In this document: in pieces, positions 55,449 through 64,000 of the stretch
How positions within the stretch are numbered: the stretch's first letter is position 1
Layout of the letters: each line of letters begins with the position of its first letter
Assembly: GCF_001540865.1 (NCBI RefSeq)
Contig: NC_033636.1
Coordinates: forward strand, 2,651,536-2,715,535
DNA from: Ananas comosus
Lineage: Eukaryota; Streptophyta; Magnoliopsida; Poales; Bromeliaceae
Length of the DNA stretch: 64,000 bases
Direction of reading: 5' to 3'
The notes under the pieces: model-generated
Told to the model about the DNA's origin: nothing
Database searches by the model: none
Seen by the model: only the letters and a program-made list of their open reading frames with translations
Translations under genes and position numbers: made by a program

Positions 55449-57750
55449 ACTAGGATGGGGGACCTATTCATCGTGTTCGATGATTTGTATGAGGGTAGGC
55501 TGTCCACCGCCCCACTTGACTACTCCTTGATATGTCTAATCCCCAAGAAGGTAGGGCCGGGGAGAGCAAATGACTTTCGACCTATCAGTTTTATTAATGG
55601 TATTCAAAAGATCATCTCGAAGGTACTAGCAAATCGTATTGCAGCCGTGATGAACGAGCTAATTTCGCCTTCCCAATCAGCATTCCTGAAAGGAAGGAAC
55701 ATCACCGATGCGTATGTCACAGTCTCAGAACTAATAGGTTGGGGCAGCAAGCAGTGCATCGAGGGGGTCGGCATTAAAGTGGACTTTGAGAAGGCTTACG
55801 ATAGGATTCATTGGCCTTTCATGTTCAATATTCTTCAATGGTGGGGATTTGATGCGAAATGGTGTGGCTGGATTAAACAATGCGTATGCAATGCTAAAGT
55901 AGCTATATTGGTCAACGGAGAGGCGACCAATTGGATCAAAACCAAGAGAGGGGTGCGTCAAGGCGACCCATTATCACCATTCCTGTTCTTGCTAGTTGCA
56001 GAATGCCTCGCTGGATTAACCAGTAAGGCCACTGCTAACAACCTCTTCAAGGGGTTGGCCCTTCCGACGAGAGTACAATGACCCTTACGCAATTTGCGAA
56101 TGATACTTTCTTCTTCTCACTAGCTAGGAGAAGATTTATGAGAAACCTCAGGCTGATGTGGCGTCTATTTGAGGAGGCTTCCGATATGAAAATCAACAGG
56201 GAGAAGTCGGAGTTATATTACCTCGGATAGAAGGAGCGCAAAGCGGCAAGACTAGCGAGATTGCTCAATTGCAAGATTGGCACTTTCCCAACTTCCTACC
56301 TAGGTTTCCCCCTTTCCCCAAAGCCGCCCACAAAGGAGACCTGGAAGGGGGTTATCCAGAAAGTACAACATAGAATCGATGGATGGCAAGCAAAACTCCT
56401 CTCAAGAGGGGGTAGGCTTATCCTGGTCAACGCTGTGCTAACCAACCTTCCTCTATACTTTCTATCCGTCTTCAAGGCACCCTGTTGGGTGATCAAGCGC
56501 ATCGAAGCCCTACGCAGAGATTTCTTCTGGAACGGTCAGAGTGATTCCAAACGAAATGGGTGTCTAGTTGCCTGGAAGAACGTCTGGTGAGCAAGATGGC
56601 AAGCGGGTTAGGCATACTGGATGTTGCTAACATGAATCAGGCGCTCCTGGTCAAATGGTAGTAGAGGTTTCACACAGCACCTCATCTACAATGGACCAAG
56701 ATAATCCGTACCTTATATTACCAAAGAAGACGACCTCTGTGGGAGGGAAATTGCTTCAGACCTCTCTCACACTAGTGGAAAGGAGTCCTAACCACCAACG
56801 CTTTCTTCAAATGGGGAATCAACTATAAGCTGGGTAATGGGAGGTCCATCGACTTTTGGTCGAACAGATGGTGTGAGGATACCACACTCCGAACGTCCTT
56901 CCCGGAGGTCTTTGCATTATTGGAAGGCAACCCAAGACCGGTTAAGGACTGCTTTGGATGTGAGGACTGGAACTGGAATAGGATCCTGGGAGATGTGTTG
57001 ACCTCTTCGCCTGGTCTGGGGTCTGCCATTTCTGCGCTCAAGGATAGCGTCGGTAGCTTTAAGGTAGGTCACCAGGTGGATATGATAGGGGTGGAGGTGG
57101 TGTAGCAACGGTATATTCACTGTTAAATCGGCCTATAGAATGTTAAGCGATGAGGGAACGAGGGATGGACATGCTAGTAGGATCTGGAGACTCCGAATAC
57201 CGCTCAAGGTTAAAGCGTTCGGATGGATAGTCCTTATGAAAAGACCTCTTACAGCTGATAACCTCGTAAAGAGAGGGTGGACTAGGGATACTACCTGTGT
57301 GTTGTGTAGGGCCCATGAGGAGTCAGTAAATCATCTGTTCACTCAATGCATCTTTATCAAGTACATCATGGTGATGGGGCTCGAAGATGTGTAGACGGAG
57401 GAGCTGGGAGATGATGTACATAGAGTATGGGATAGGTAGATGGGCGGGTCTGGTGCGCGATCTAGGAGTAACGGACTGTCTGCGCTGGTCGCATGCTGGT
57501 GGACGATCTGGAAGGCCAAGAACAATGTTATATTTCGAAATTTACAATTTGACCTTGCTTTAGCCGTTCTAAGACTCAAGATGATGATATCATCGTGGAA
57601 AGATCTCATACGATAGGCCCTTTTCTTCTTTCTTTTTTTTTTTTTCCTGTTGCTACTTTTTCTGAGGCCCTGGATGCCTCACCTTTGTAGCCAAATTCAT
57701 CCATTCAATGAATGAAGCAGGTAGCGTGCTACCTAATCTCTAAAAAAAAA
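55449..57750 (+). pseudogene. LINE (L1-type) ORF2 remnant, 5'-truncated, with 3' tail
   Basis: Starts inside the reverse transcriptase. Seen in order: APLDYSLICLIPKKVGPGRA and ANDFRPISF (about 55510-55590), SQSAFLKGRNITDAYV, GIKVDFEKAYDRIHW (catalytic Asp of motif A), GVRQGDPLSPFLFLLVAECL. After a stop at 56081 and a frame change comes QFANDTFFF, where the family has F/Y-A-D-D; one catalytic Asp is replaced. Then come YLGFPLSPKPPTKETW and RGGRLILVNAVLTNLPLYFL. The zinc-binding zf-RVT region WRLRIPLKVKAFGWIVL with TTCVLCRAHEESVNHLF lies at 57190-57360. The end of the protein resembles the truncated LINE at 20784. The 3' UTR ends GAAGCAGGTAGCGTGCTACC TAATCTCT plus A9 (57742-57750). It is dead: frameshifts, stops, truncation. 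Confidence 0.9.
57720..57733. repeat. 14-nt stem palindrome in the LINE 3' end
   Basis: GGTAGCGTGCTACC: outer six bases pair perfectly (GGTAGC/GCTACC) around GT, or the whole forms a near-palindrome. The same word occurs at 20802-20815 and 21494-21507 on the opposite strand. It sits 7-9 nt before the A tail in all complete copies. Confidence 0.85.
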
Positions 57751-58622
57751 GAAAATATATAGAGACCCTTCATCTATAAGTCCTACTAAAATTGATCCCT
57801 CAACTTTAAATTTTTTTTATTTACTATATGGTATTTTACTGGATCCAGATTTGGGTTCGGGTCCGAATCCGAATTTGAACTCTTCCAGACCTTACCCATT
57901 AAAAGGTAGGGTTCGGGTTGGGTTCTAGACAAGTATGGGTATAAAGTATCCAGTTCCATACTTGAAACTTTAATAGGTAATGTTTTTTACCCATATACTA
58001 TCTATTTTTTTATCGGGTTTGATTCGTGTTCGGGTGCGGGTAGGGTTCAGATCGGTTATAGGATATTGGATATTTTGGACGGCTTTAGACGGAACCTTGA
58101 TGGAGAGGGGCTAAATACTACAACTTGGAATGTTGAGAGGGGATAAAATATAGGTTTTTAAGTTAGAGAGAAAAAGTGAAAAAACGAATATTTGTAAGAG
58201 GGTTTCTGTAATTTAGTTGAAATTTATTCCAGCTTTTTTTTTAAGCTGTTGTTGAACTTACTTAATAAGTTCTTATTGAATTTAATTCTACAAAAACTTA
58301 CAATGTGATCAAATTTAATATGAAGTAAAACTTGACCAAAAAATAGTATTGTGTTTCAAATGTTTTTTTATATAGTATATTTTTGTAAAATATTAAGCAT
58401 ATTTTGCAGATGGAAGGTACGGGCAAAATTAACATTTTGAAGATTTAACCATTATCTTTTCTCATTATCCTCTACTATGCCACAAAAGTAACGAAACATA
58501 ATTTTAGCTATTTCCAAGAATCTTAGCTTTATAAATCAAACACAATATTTTACTTCTACTCTTGGCTATCCTAAAATAGTAAACTATTTCAAGAATTTAA
58601 AAAAATTATATACCAATGAAAT
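57751..58622. other. AT-rich spacer with element fragments
   Basis: 57840-58090 has GGGTTCGGGT-type words as in the hAT MITE at 19576 but without its ends. The remainder is AT-rich with no gene. Confidence 0.4.
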
Positions 58623-58915
58623 TTATATCAGAACCAAATGGGGCCTAAAACTTCAGAGGCTAGCATTGTAGGTTAATCAAAAGATAGTTCAGCAGGAAAG
58701 CTTCCTGGGAAAGATTTATAAAGAGCAATTTAATATCCTGGGAAGACCAAGTCCTCTGGACAGAATATAGAAACTTCCTGCCAACAATGACTTTTCTCAC
58801 TTCATTGCCTTACACAATTATCTCAATCTTCCAGTGAAAGATATATGATCAACCTCTTCACAAGTTGTTTAACTTTTTGACAATTTCAATTGTAGAATTG
58901 AGTGATAATTAAACC

Positions 58916-58923
58916 TATAAATA
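58916..58923 (+). promoter_or_regulatory. TATA box of the LRR/FBD gene
   Basis: TATAAATA 89 bp upstream of the start codon at 59012, with a CAACA-rich presumed leader between. Its position argues that transcription starts just upstream of this ATG and that no coding exon lies further 5'. Confidence 0.6.
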
Positions 58924-59011
58924 GACAAGATGACTCCTCTCAACACAACAACAGCATCAACAACTTAAAAAGGGTCGTCTGAAACAAGTAGAGAAAATTA
59001 ATCAACCAAAG

Positions 59012-60935
59012 ATGAACCCCAACCTCCCCCAGTCCACCCTTCTCCAACCATTCCAATCCCTCTCCATCCCCCCCACCACAGCAAGCCTCGACTTCGGTCG
59101 CGAATTCGCGGCAGGCAAAGCTCCGGAGGAAATCGTATCGATCATCAACCGCACATTGGAGTCTTACGGTAGCTGCAAGATCAAGAGCTTCTCTCTGTTC
59201 TTCGGCCCGCTCGATATGTTCCTCTCCGACATCGAAAACTGGATAGAATTTGCTATATCGCAGGTGGTCGAAGAGCTTAATCTCGACTTTTCCATGGGGT
59301 GGTCTGACCCTCCGTGGAATGAAGAGTTCAACATCGAGGACTACGTAATGAAATTACCGACATCTTTGTACTCGTGTGAATCATCGACACACTTAAGCCT
59401 AAGCCACACCGATTTCTGCCCGTTGGCCAACTTTTGTGGGTTTGATCATCCCCAATTCTTGTCGCTTCGGCATATGAAGATCACGGAGGGCGCCCTCCCA
59501 TCTATCCTATCAAAATGTCCCCTTCTTATCAGCTTGAGCCTCAGAGATACACACTCTACCGAGTCGATCAGAGTTTTTAGCCCCGAACTTTTACTAGAGA
59601 GATTGGAGATCATAAGGTGCGGTTACACCACGGAGTTCAGAATCCTTGCACCCAAGCTCAAATCATTCATTTTTAACAGCGGACTCTTCTTCGATGACGA
59701 CTCCTTCGCCGATATCTCTTCTTTAGAGGATGCTTTCGTAAATTCGATAGAATTCGAAGCTTGGGAGCCTGAAGACGACTATGTAAAGATAATCTCCGAT
59801 CTCTCGCATGTTAAGATCTTGACTGCGTGCATGACGACTCTAAGGGTACTTTTTCTTTACCTTGTACTTTCGATCCAAATTTACTTCAATAATCGTCGGA
59901 TGCCTGTATGAATATTATCTAAGTTAACATTTTTTTACTATTTCTTGATCTCTCTTTTTTGTTTTTTGTTTTTTGTTTTTTTTTTTGGAGTTCTATGTTT
60001 GTAAAGAATTTGATGCTGAAAATTTGGCGGTTAAGCTACCAAACTTGCGAGAGCTGCAGATACTTATGGACTTGATGAGCAGCTACACTCTCGAAGTTCC
60101 CTACAGCTTTCTATGGTTTTGTGAAGCACCATTGCTTGAAAAGCTATTCATTCAGGTGATTGCATATGCTCTTTTACTAAGGAGAAGAACGCACTAACAA
60201 ATCAAATTTGATACCTCAGTCTTAGCAATTCATCACTTCTTGAATATAAATGGTACTAAATGACGGCATGAAGTGTGTACAAATATTTCACGCTGCAGTG
60301 AAAATGAAACAATTGATAAGTGAGTCAAATTGAATCTTCACTCTCTAATTTGTCATCTCGCACTACACTTGACTCGGAATCGAGTTACGCAATGCAATTT
60401 CCGAAAGCTCCAACTTTAGAGTTATCGCGCACCGCTATATTCTGTAAAAGCGAGGTACACTAGGTCCCGAAAAGTGTTACTTCCTAATAGACCGCTTCTA
60501 TGGTGCCGCACTGCATATATACAGAAGTTGGTCAAAATAGGCCTCATTCTTTCTTTAAGATGATTGTGTTTTGTTTTGCAGCTAACGACGGCGCCTGAGG
60601 ACTCCGAGTATAATAATATTGACCTGCAAGAACCACCGGGTGTTCCCTTTAATCAACTCAAGGTGATCAAACTAAGCAGTTTCAAAGGGGGCAATAATGA
60701 AATGAGACTGGTGAAGTTTCTTCTTGAAAGGGCTCCTGTGCTAGAGAAGATGCTTATAGTGCCTGCTCCAAAAGCTCTTCTGAAGGAGGACATCATCAGC
60801 AATGAACTGAAAAGTGAACTCCCTTTGTTGCCCAAAGCATCTCCTCAAGCTACCATAGTCTTGTGTGAACACTCATCAGAGGAGGATGATGAGGCACTTA
60901 TTCCTACCCACAAAGAGCTCTACTGTGAATTCTAG
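59012..60935 (+). CDS. LRR/FBD-type protein lacking an F-box
   Basis: Three exons, 59012-59845, 59991-60155 and 60582-60935, joined in phase 0, give 450 aa. Residues about 60-280 read as leucine-rich repeats of the plant F-box/RNI type (VVEELNLDF, STHLSLSHTDFCPLANF, FLSLRHMKIT, CPLLISLSLRDT, LLLERLEIIRCG). Exon 2 ends with FCEAPLLEKLFIQ. Exon 3 holds the FBD-like signature: FNQLKVIKLSSFKGGNNEM, then FLLERAPVLEKMLIVPAP. Full family members begin with an F-box (LP-x-E-L/I-hydrophobic), which binds Skp1 in SCF ubiquitin ligases. None is seen here, nor upstream as far as the TATA box. So it may be a truncated paralogue, or act without Skp1. All three frames are open and the splice sites are good. 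No N-terminal signal or membrane segment is evident. Confidence 0.82.
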
Positions 60936-61062
60936 TTGTCAGATAATATTCTTGGATGAGAAATTAGCTGCTTCAATAATCATATATATCATATATATAT
61001 ATATCTAATTTTGGAAGCATGATTTTCAGAGTAAACCACAAGCCGTCATTTGGCGCATTTTC
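60936..61062. other. 3' flank of the LRR/FBD gene
   Basis: AT-rich, with an AT dinucleotide run at 60980-61002. It probably contains the 3' UTR; no exact poly-A signal is assigned. Confidence 0.4.
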
Positions 61063-61204
61063 ATGAGAAGTTCTAATATAACTTGATACTAGTATAGCTT
61101 ATTGTGTTCCAATATTATATATATAAAGCAGTTATGAGAAGTTCTAATATAACTTGATAATAGTATAGCTTATTGTGTTCCAATATTATATATATAAAGC
61201 AGTT
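61063..61204 (+). repeat. 71-bp tandem duplication
   Basis: 61063-61133 and 61134-61204 are almost identical (GAGAAGTTCTAATATAACTT to TATATATATAAAGCAGTT), differing at one or two bases, so the duplication is recent. Confidence 0.92.
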
Positions 61205-61269
61205 TCATGAAAAATTTCAATAGGTAATAAATTACTCAAAAATTATAACTAAAAGTTAGTAACAACACT

Positions 61270-61297
61270 CCCATTCATCGCATGGGTCAATTGCTAG
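61270..61297 (+). mobile_element. Helitron-type 3' end
   Basis: Hairpin CCCAT (61270-61274) with ATGGG (61282-61286), then TCAATTG and CTAG followed by T (61294-61298). This is the Helitron 3' pattern: a GC-containing hairpin about 10 nt before CTRR, inserted before T. The 5' end of the element was not identified. Confidence 0.55.
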
Positions 61298-61738
61298 TGT
61301 TATTAATTTTGGGTGTTATATAAACATCTACTTGGGAGAAGTTTGCAATTAGTCATTTATGTGTAATAAATTGGTGACATTCAGAATTATGATGTTGTTA
61401 TATATATTTTTGAGTCAGCTCTTTCAAGTGGTTTAAATTGGCTCTAGATCTAAGATCTCATTATATAAAAGAAAAGATTCCAAATGCAAAAAAATCCCCT
61501 ATAAAGGCATTATCTTTTCACTTTTCTCTCACTGATAAAGAAAATATGTAGAGTTGAAAATTCTCTTTTAATCTCTATATTGTTATTACTTAACTTTATT
61601 ATTATTTTATCATCCATAAAATGATGGAAAAACATTTCAATATTATATTATAGGTCAATTATATGTCCTATATAATAGAAAAGTAATTTCCAAATATCTT
61701 CTACTCTAGCCCCAATCAATTTTCGGTTTTTTCGGCAC

Positions 61739-61780
<42 letters not shown>

Positions 61781-61971
61781 TGGTGGCAGGCGGGCGGACG
61801 CGAGGGGCGGGCACAAGTGGTGCGAGCTGGGGCGCGAACGGACAAGCGAGCGGGCGGGCGCGTGGCGGCGGGTGGCGCGAGCGTGCGCAGCGGGCGAGCC
61901 CGGCGCGGGCAGGCGCGAGCCGCCGGCGCGGGCAGGGCGCGAGCCGGTGCGGACTCAAGCCCACGCGGGAT
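61781..61971. other. GC-rich island
   Basis: Nearly 200 bp of very GC-rich, G-skewed sequence (GGCGGGCGCG-like words) in AT-rich surroundings, preceded by (AT)n and followed by a poly-T run. ORFs exist in several frames only because stops are rare in such composition; no domain is seen. Confidence 0.6.
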
Positions 61972-62044
61972 TTTTTTTTTTTTTTTTTTTGTCTTTTTTC
62001 TGTGGGACCCACTCCTATCTCTCTTTTTTTGTTTTTCTTTCCTT

Positions 62045-62592
62045 TCTAACCCTTCTTATTTTAGAGTGTTATTGGCCACATACAAAAAATAAATTTAAAT
62101 TTAAATTTAAAATTTAAAATTAAATTTATTATTAATGATTTTTGAATGTGTTGCTTAACTTTATATATTTAGTTAGTATATTTTATGTAATTGTTGTAAT
62201 TAAATATATTTAAAAAAACTTAATTGTAGTGTTTTTTTATAAAAATGGATTATTTATATCTAAATAATTATAAAATTAAAAATTAATATTTAATACATAC
62301 AATCTAAAATATCTAAAAATTAGGCATAAATTATTATATATTTTAAAGTTTTATTAATTAAAACACAAACTTATGAATTTACAATCTGAACCCGAACGGG
62401 GTGTTAAGATCAGCATTATTGTTTGTAATCAAAACTTATATATCTGATACAATTAATCGCATGTGAAAAGGTCTCTAAAACTTCCTTATTTAATTAACTA
62501 AAATATATTATTATTTACTTTATAAAAAATATATTTAATTATTTATAAAGAAGATAAATGAATCCGTTGCGTAGCACGGGTTCCTTAACTAG
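62045..62592 (+). mobile_element. Helitron-like element 3' part, copy 1
   Basis: Shares blocks with 63030-63499: AACCCTTCTTATTTTAGAGT plus GTTATTGGCCACATAC near 62050, TCCTTATTTAATTAA near 62484, and the terminal CGTTGCGTAGCACGGGTTCC TTAACTAG ending at 62592 and followed by T. The end can form a hairpin (CCG-TGC loop GTA GCA-CGG with one bulge) before CTAG, as in Helitrons. No Rep/helicase is here; non-autonomous. Confidence 0.6.
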
Positions 62593-62616
62593 TACTTATG
62601 AATTGGGAACCGGGAG

Positions 62617-62743
62617 TTCCCTGGCCCGCCACGTGGATGGCGGTCGCGAGGGGTGCGAGGGGGCGGGCGCGAGTGGGGGTGCGACCGCTCGAGCGAATGC
62701 TAGCACGCGCGCAGGCGCGGCCGTGGGCCCAGGCGCGGGGATN
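62617..62743. other. Second GC-rich island, ending at an assembly gap
   Basis: Similar composition and words (GGGCGGGCGCGAG) to 61781-61971, ending at the single N at 62743. Confidence 0.55.
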
Positions 62744-63029
62744 TAAGTTTAGAGAAAAAAAAAAATAAATAAATAAACTAGATGCAGATATGGTTATTCT
62801 TGAATATTTTTTTAAAAGCTCTCTAATGCGCTGACAATTATAAACGGTAATATGTCGGGAGCGTAGAAAGATTTCGCTAAAGCATTGCCTCCATTTGTGG
62901 CCTGGTCTATAGACCGGGTCTAGGGAACAACTTGGAACGCTGTGACCAATCAGAGCTGCGGTTGGGATCTGGACAGGTGAAACAAAACGTGAACAAGTCT
63001 TTCGCTCTTTTTTATTTTTATTTCCCTTT

Positions 63030-63499
63030 TCTAACCCTTCTTATTTTATTTTAGAGTGTTATCGGCCACATACAAAAAATAAATTTTAAATTTAAATTTT
63101 GATGGGTTGTGGTTGAATTATAGTTAGACATAAATAAATATATTTTTATCGGTTTTATAGTAATTATAATTAAAACACAAAATTACAAATTTAGAATCTC
63201 AGAAGTAGGGATGTCGATGGGTATGGATACTTGAAATATTATTCGAATTTGGACCCGAACGGGCTAGGTTTACTAGAGTCACTTCCGGCTTGTCGCGGAA
63301 GCAATCGGTGAACCTCCCGGAGAGCAGGGTCAATTATAATAACTACAGAGCCATCAGAAATATATAGTATATATGCACATTATTTTATGACGAAAAATAT
63401 CTATACAATTTCCTTATTTAATTAAGTAAAATTTATTATTTATTAATTATTTATAAAAAAATAAAAGAACTCGTTGCGTAGCACGGGTTCCTTAACTAG
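63030..63499 (+). mobile_element. Helitron-like element 3' part, copy 2
   Basis: Same landmarks as copy 1 and the same terminus CGTTGCGTAGCACGGGTTCC TTAACTAG at 63499, followed by T. It is disrupted by a hAT MITE fragment at 63206-63270. Confidence 0.6.
63206..63270 (+). mobile_element. Fragment of the hAT MITE left end
   Basis: TAGGGATGTCGATGGGTATG and the following ATAC-TGAAATATTA and GACCCGAACGG match the first 65 bp of the element at 19576. The right end is missing. Confidence 0.75.
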
Positions 63500-63735
63500 T
63501 TATTCCTATGAAAGAGTAAAAAATTTTAAAAAATTTAAAATTATGGCTTGGACCGGTCAAGAATAGTAGTGATGTTCAATCAAACTTATCTCAATATCAT
63601 CAAACTAGATTTGACTATCAAACCTTTACAAATTTGATTTTATTATTTAATCTTTTAATTTATTAGATCCGAGCCAATTAATGACTCTTTAAATTTAAAT
63701 TTTGAATATTTTATTTATTTTTATAGATTTAGTAT

Positions 63736-63960
63736 GAACTAGACTGGAATACTATCAATAGCACAAAACTATTGGTGCTATTAGGTTTTTGGCCCTTGAA
63801 TGAAAAAATATACGGTTAGGATGATGTGAGCCCCCTAAGGTTGAGCAAGTTATTGGTTGAATAGTATAATCTAACAGGTGAAAATAGTCAAAGAGCTAAA
63901 TCTAACGGCGGAAAATTCAATAGCACCAAACGCTTGGTGCTATAGATAGTATCCCAGCCG
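63736..63960. mobile_element. Small MITE with ATACTATC inverted ends
   Basis: Left CTGGAATACTATCAATAGCA and the reverse complement of the right, CTGGGATACTATCTATAGCA, agree at most positions, with the palindromic pieces AGCACAAAACTATTGGTGCT and AGCACCAAACGCTTGGTGCT just inside. About 225 bp, non-coding. Confidence 0.65.
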
Positions 63961-64000
63961 GACTTGACTTAATATATTTTTTACAGTTTACATAATTTAC

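Noticed and set aside
61780..62117. Arg/Gly/Ala-rich ORFs in the GC island
   Set aside because: Stops are rare in such GC-rich DNA, the frames end in poly-Phe from poly-T, and no domain or start context supports them.

Overview
This window is nuclear DNA from a flowering plant. It holds three spliced protein-coding genes in a large excess of transposable-element DNA: LTR retrotransposons with plant-type initiator-tRNA-Met primer sites, LINE and SINE copies, Helitron ends and many MITEs. The AT-rich background, the intron structure and a close match to the plant protein ARG1/DnaJ15 all fit an angiosperm. A monocot such as pineapple is plausible, but the sequence alone does not prove it. Five single-N positions (1161, 3227, 10633, 32338, 62743) appear to be placeholders for assembly gaps, each beside or inside a repeat.

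Layout. 1-9035 is nested LTR retrotransposons. A minus-strand Ty3/gypsy element has a 2.6-kb LTR (5621-8223), a PBS and a broken gag-protease. Plus-strand LTRs are inserted in it (934-3637 with TSD TGATC; 1-662 is the end of another). The whole sits against the 3' end of a second gypsy element (8224-9035). 9802-14944 (minus) is a TRM/LONGIFOLIA-like gene with five coding exons; the fourth runs into an assembly gap. 15-31 kb is intergenic and crowded with small elements: fold-back MITEs, a hAT MITE with a perfect 8-bp TSD, a 5'-truncated LINE, tRNA-derived SINEs, Helitron-replicase remains, a captured CK2-alpha exon and a TRIM. 30875 to about 36960 is a dead plus-strand Ty3/gypsy element carrying a solo LTR, followed by another solo LTR (37057-38458).

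39363-54026 (minus) is a complete 11-exon gene for ARG1/DnaJ15 (410 aa, every splice phase consistent). Its 7.4-kb first intron hosts a 2.2-kb hAT-like element and an 816-bp Tourist/Harbinger-like MITE. 55449-57750 is a dead LINE. 59012-60935 (plus) is a three-exon LRR/FBD-type gene (450 aa) with a TATA box but no F-box. 61-64 kb holds Helitron-type 3' ends, GC-rich islands and MITE fragments.

The three genes do not form a pathway. By family, TRM proteins act with TON1 at cortical microtubules, ARG1 is a J-domain protein of root and hypocotyl gravitropism, and FBD/LRR proteins are usually ubiquitin-ligase adaptors. The most interesting observation is a shared 3' tail, including a 14-nt palindrome, between the LINE copies and a tRNA-derived SINE. 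It suggests a LINE/SINE partnership visible within one window.
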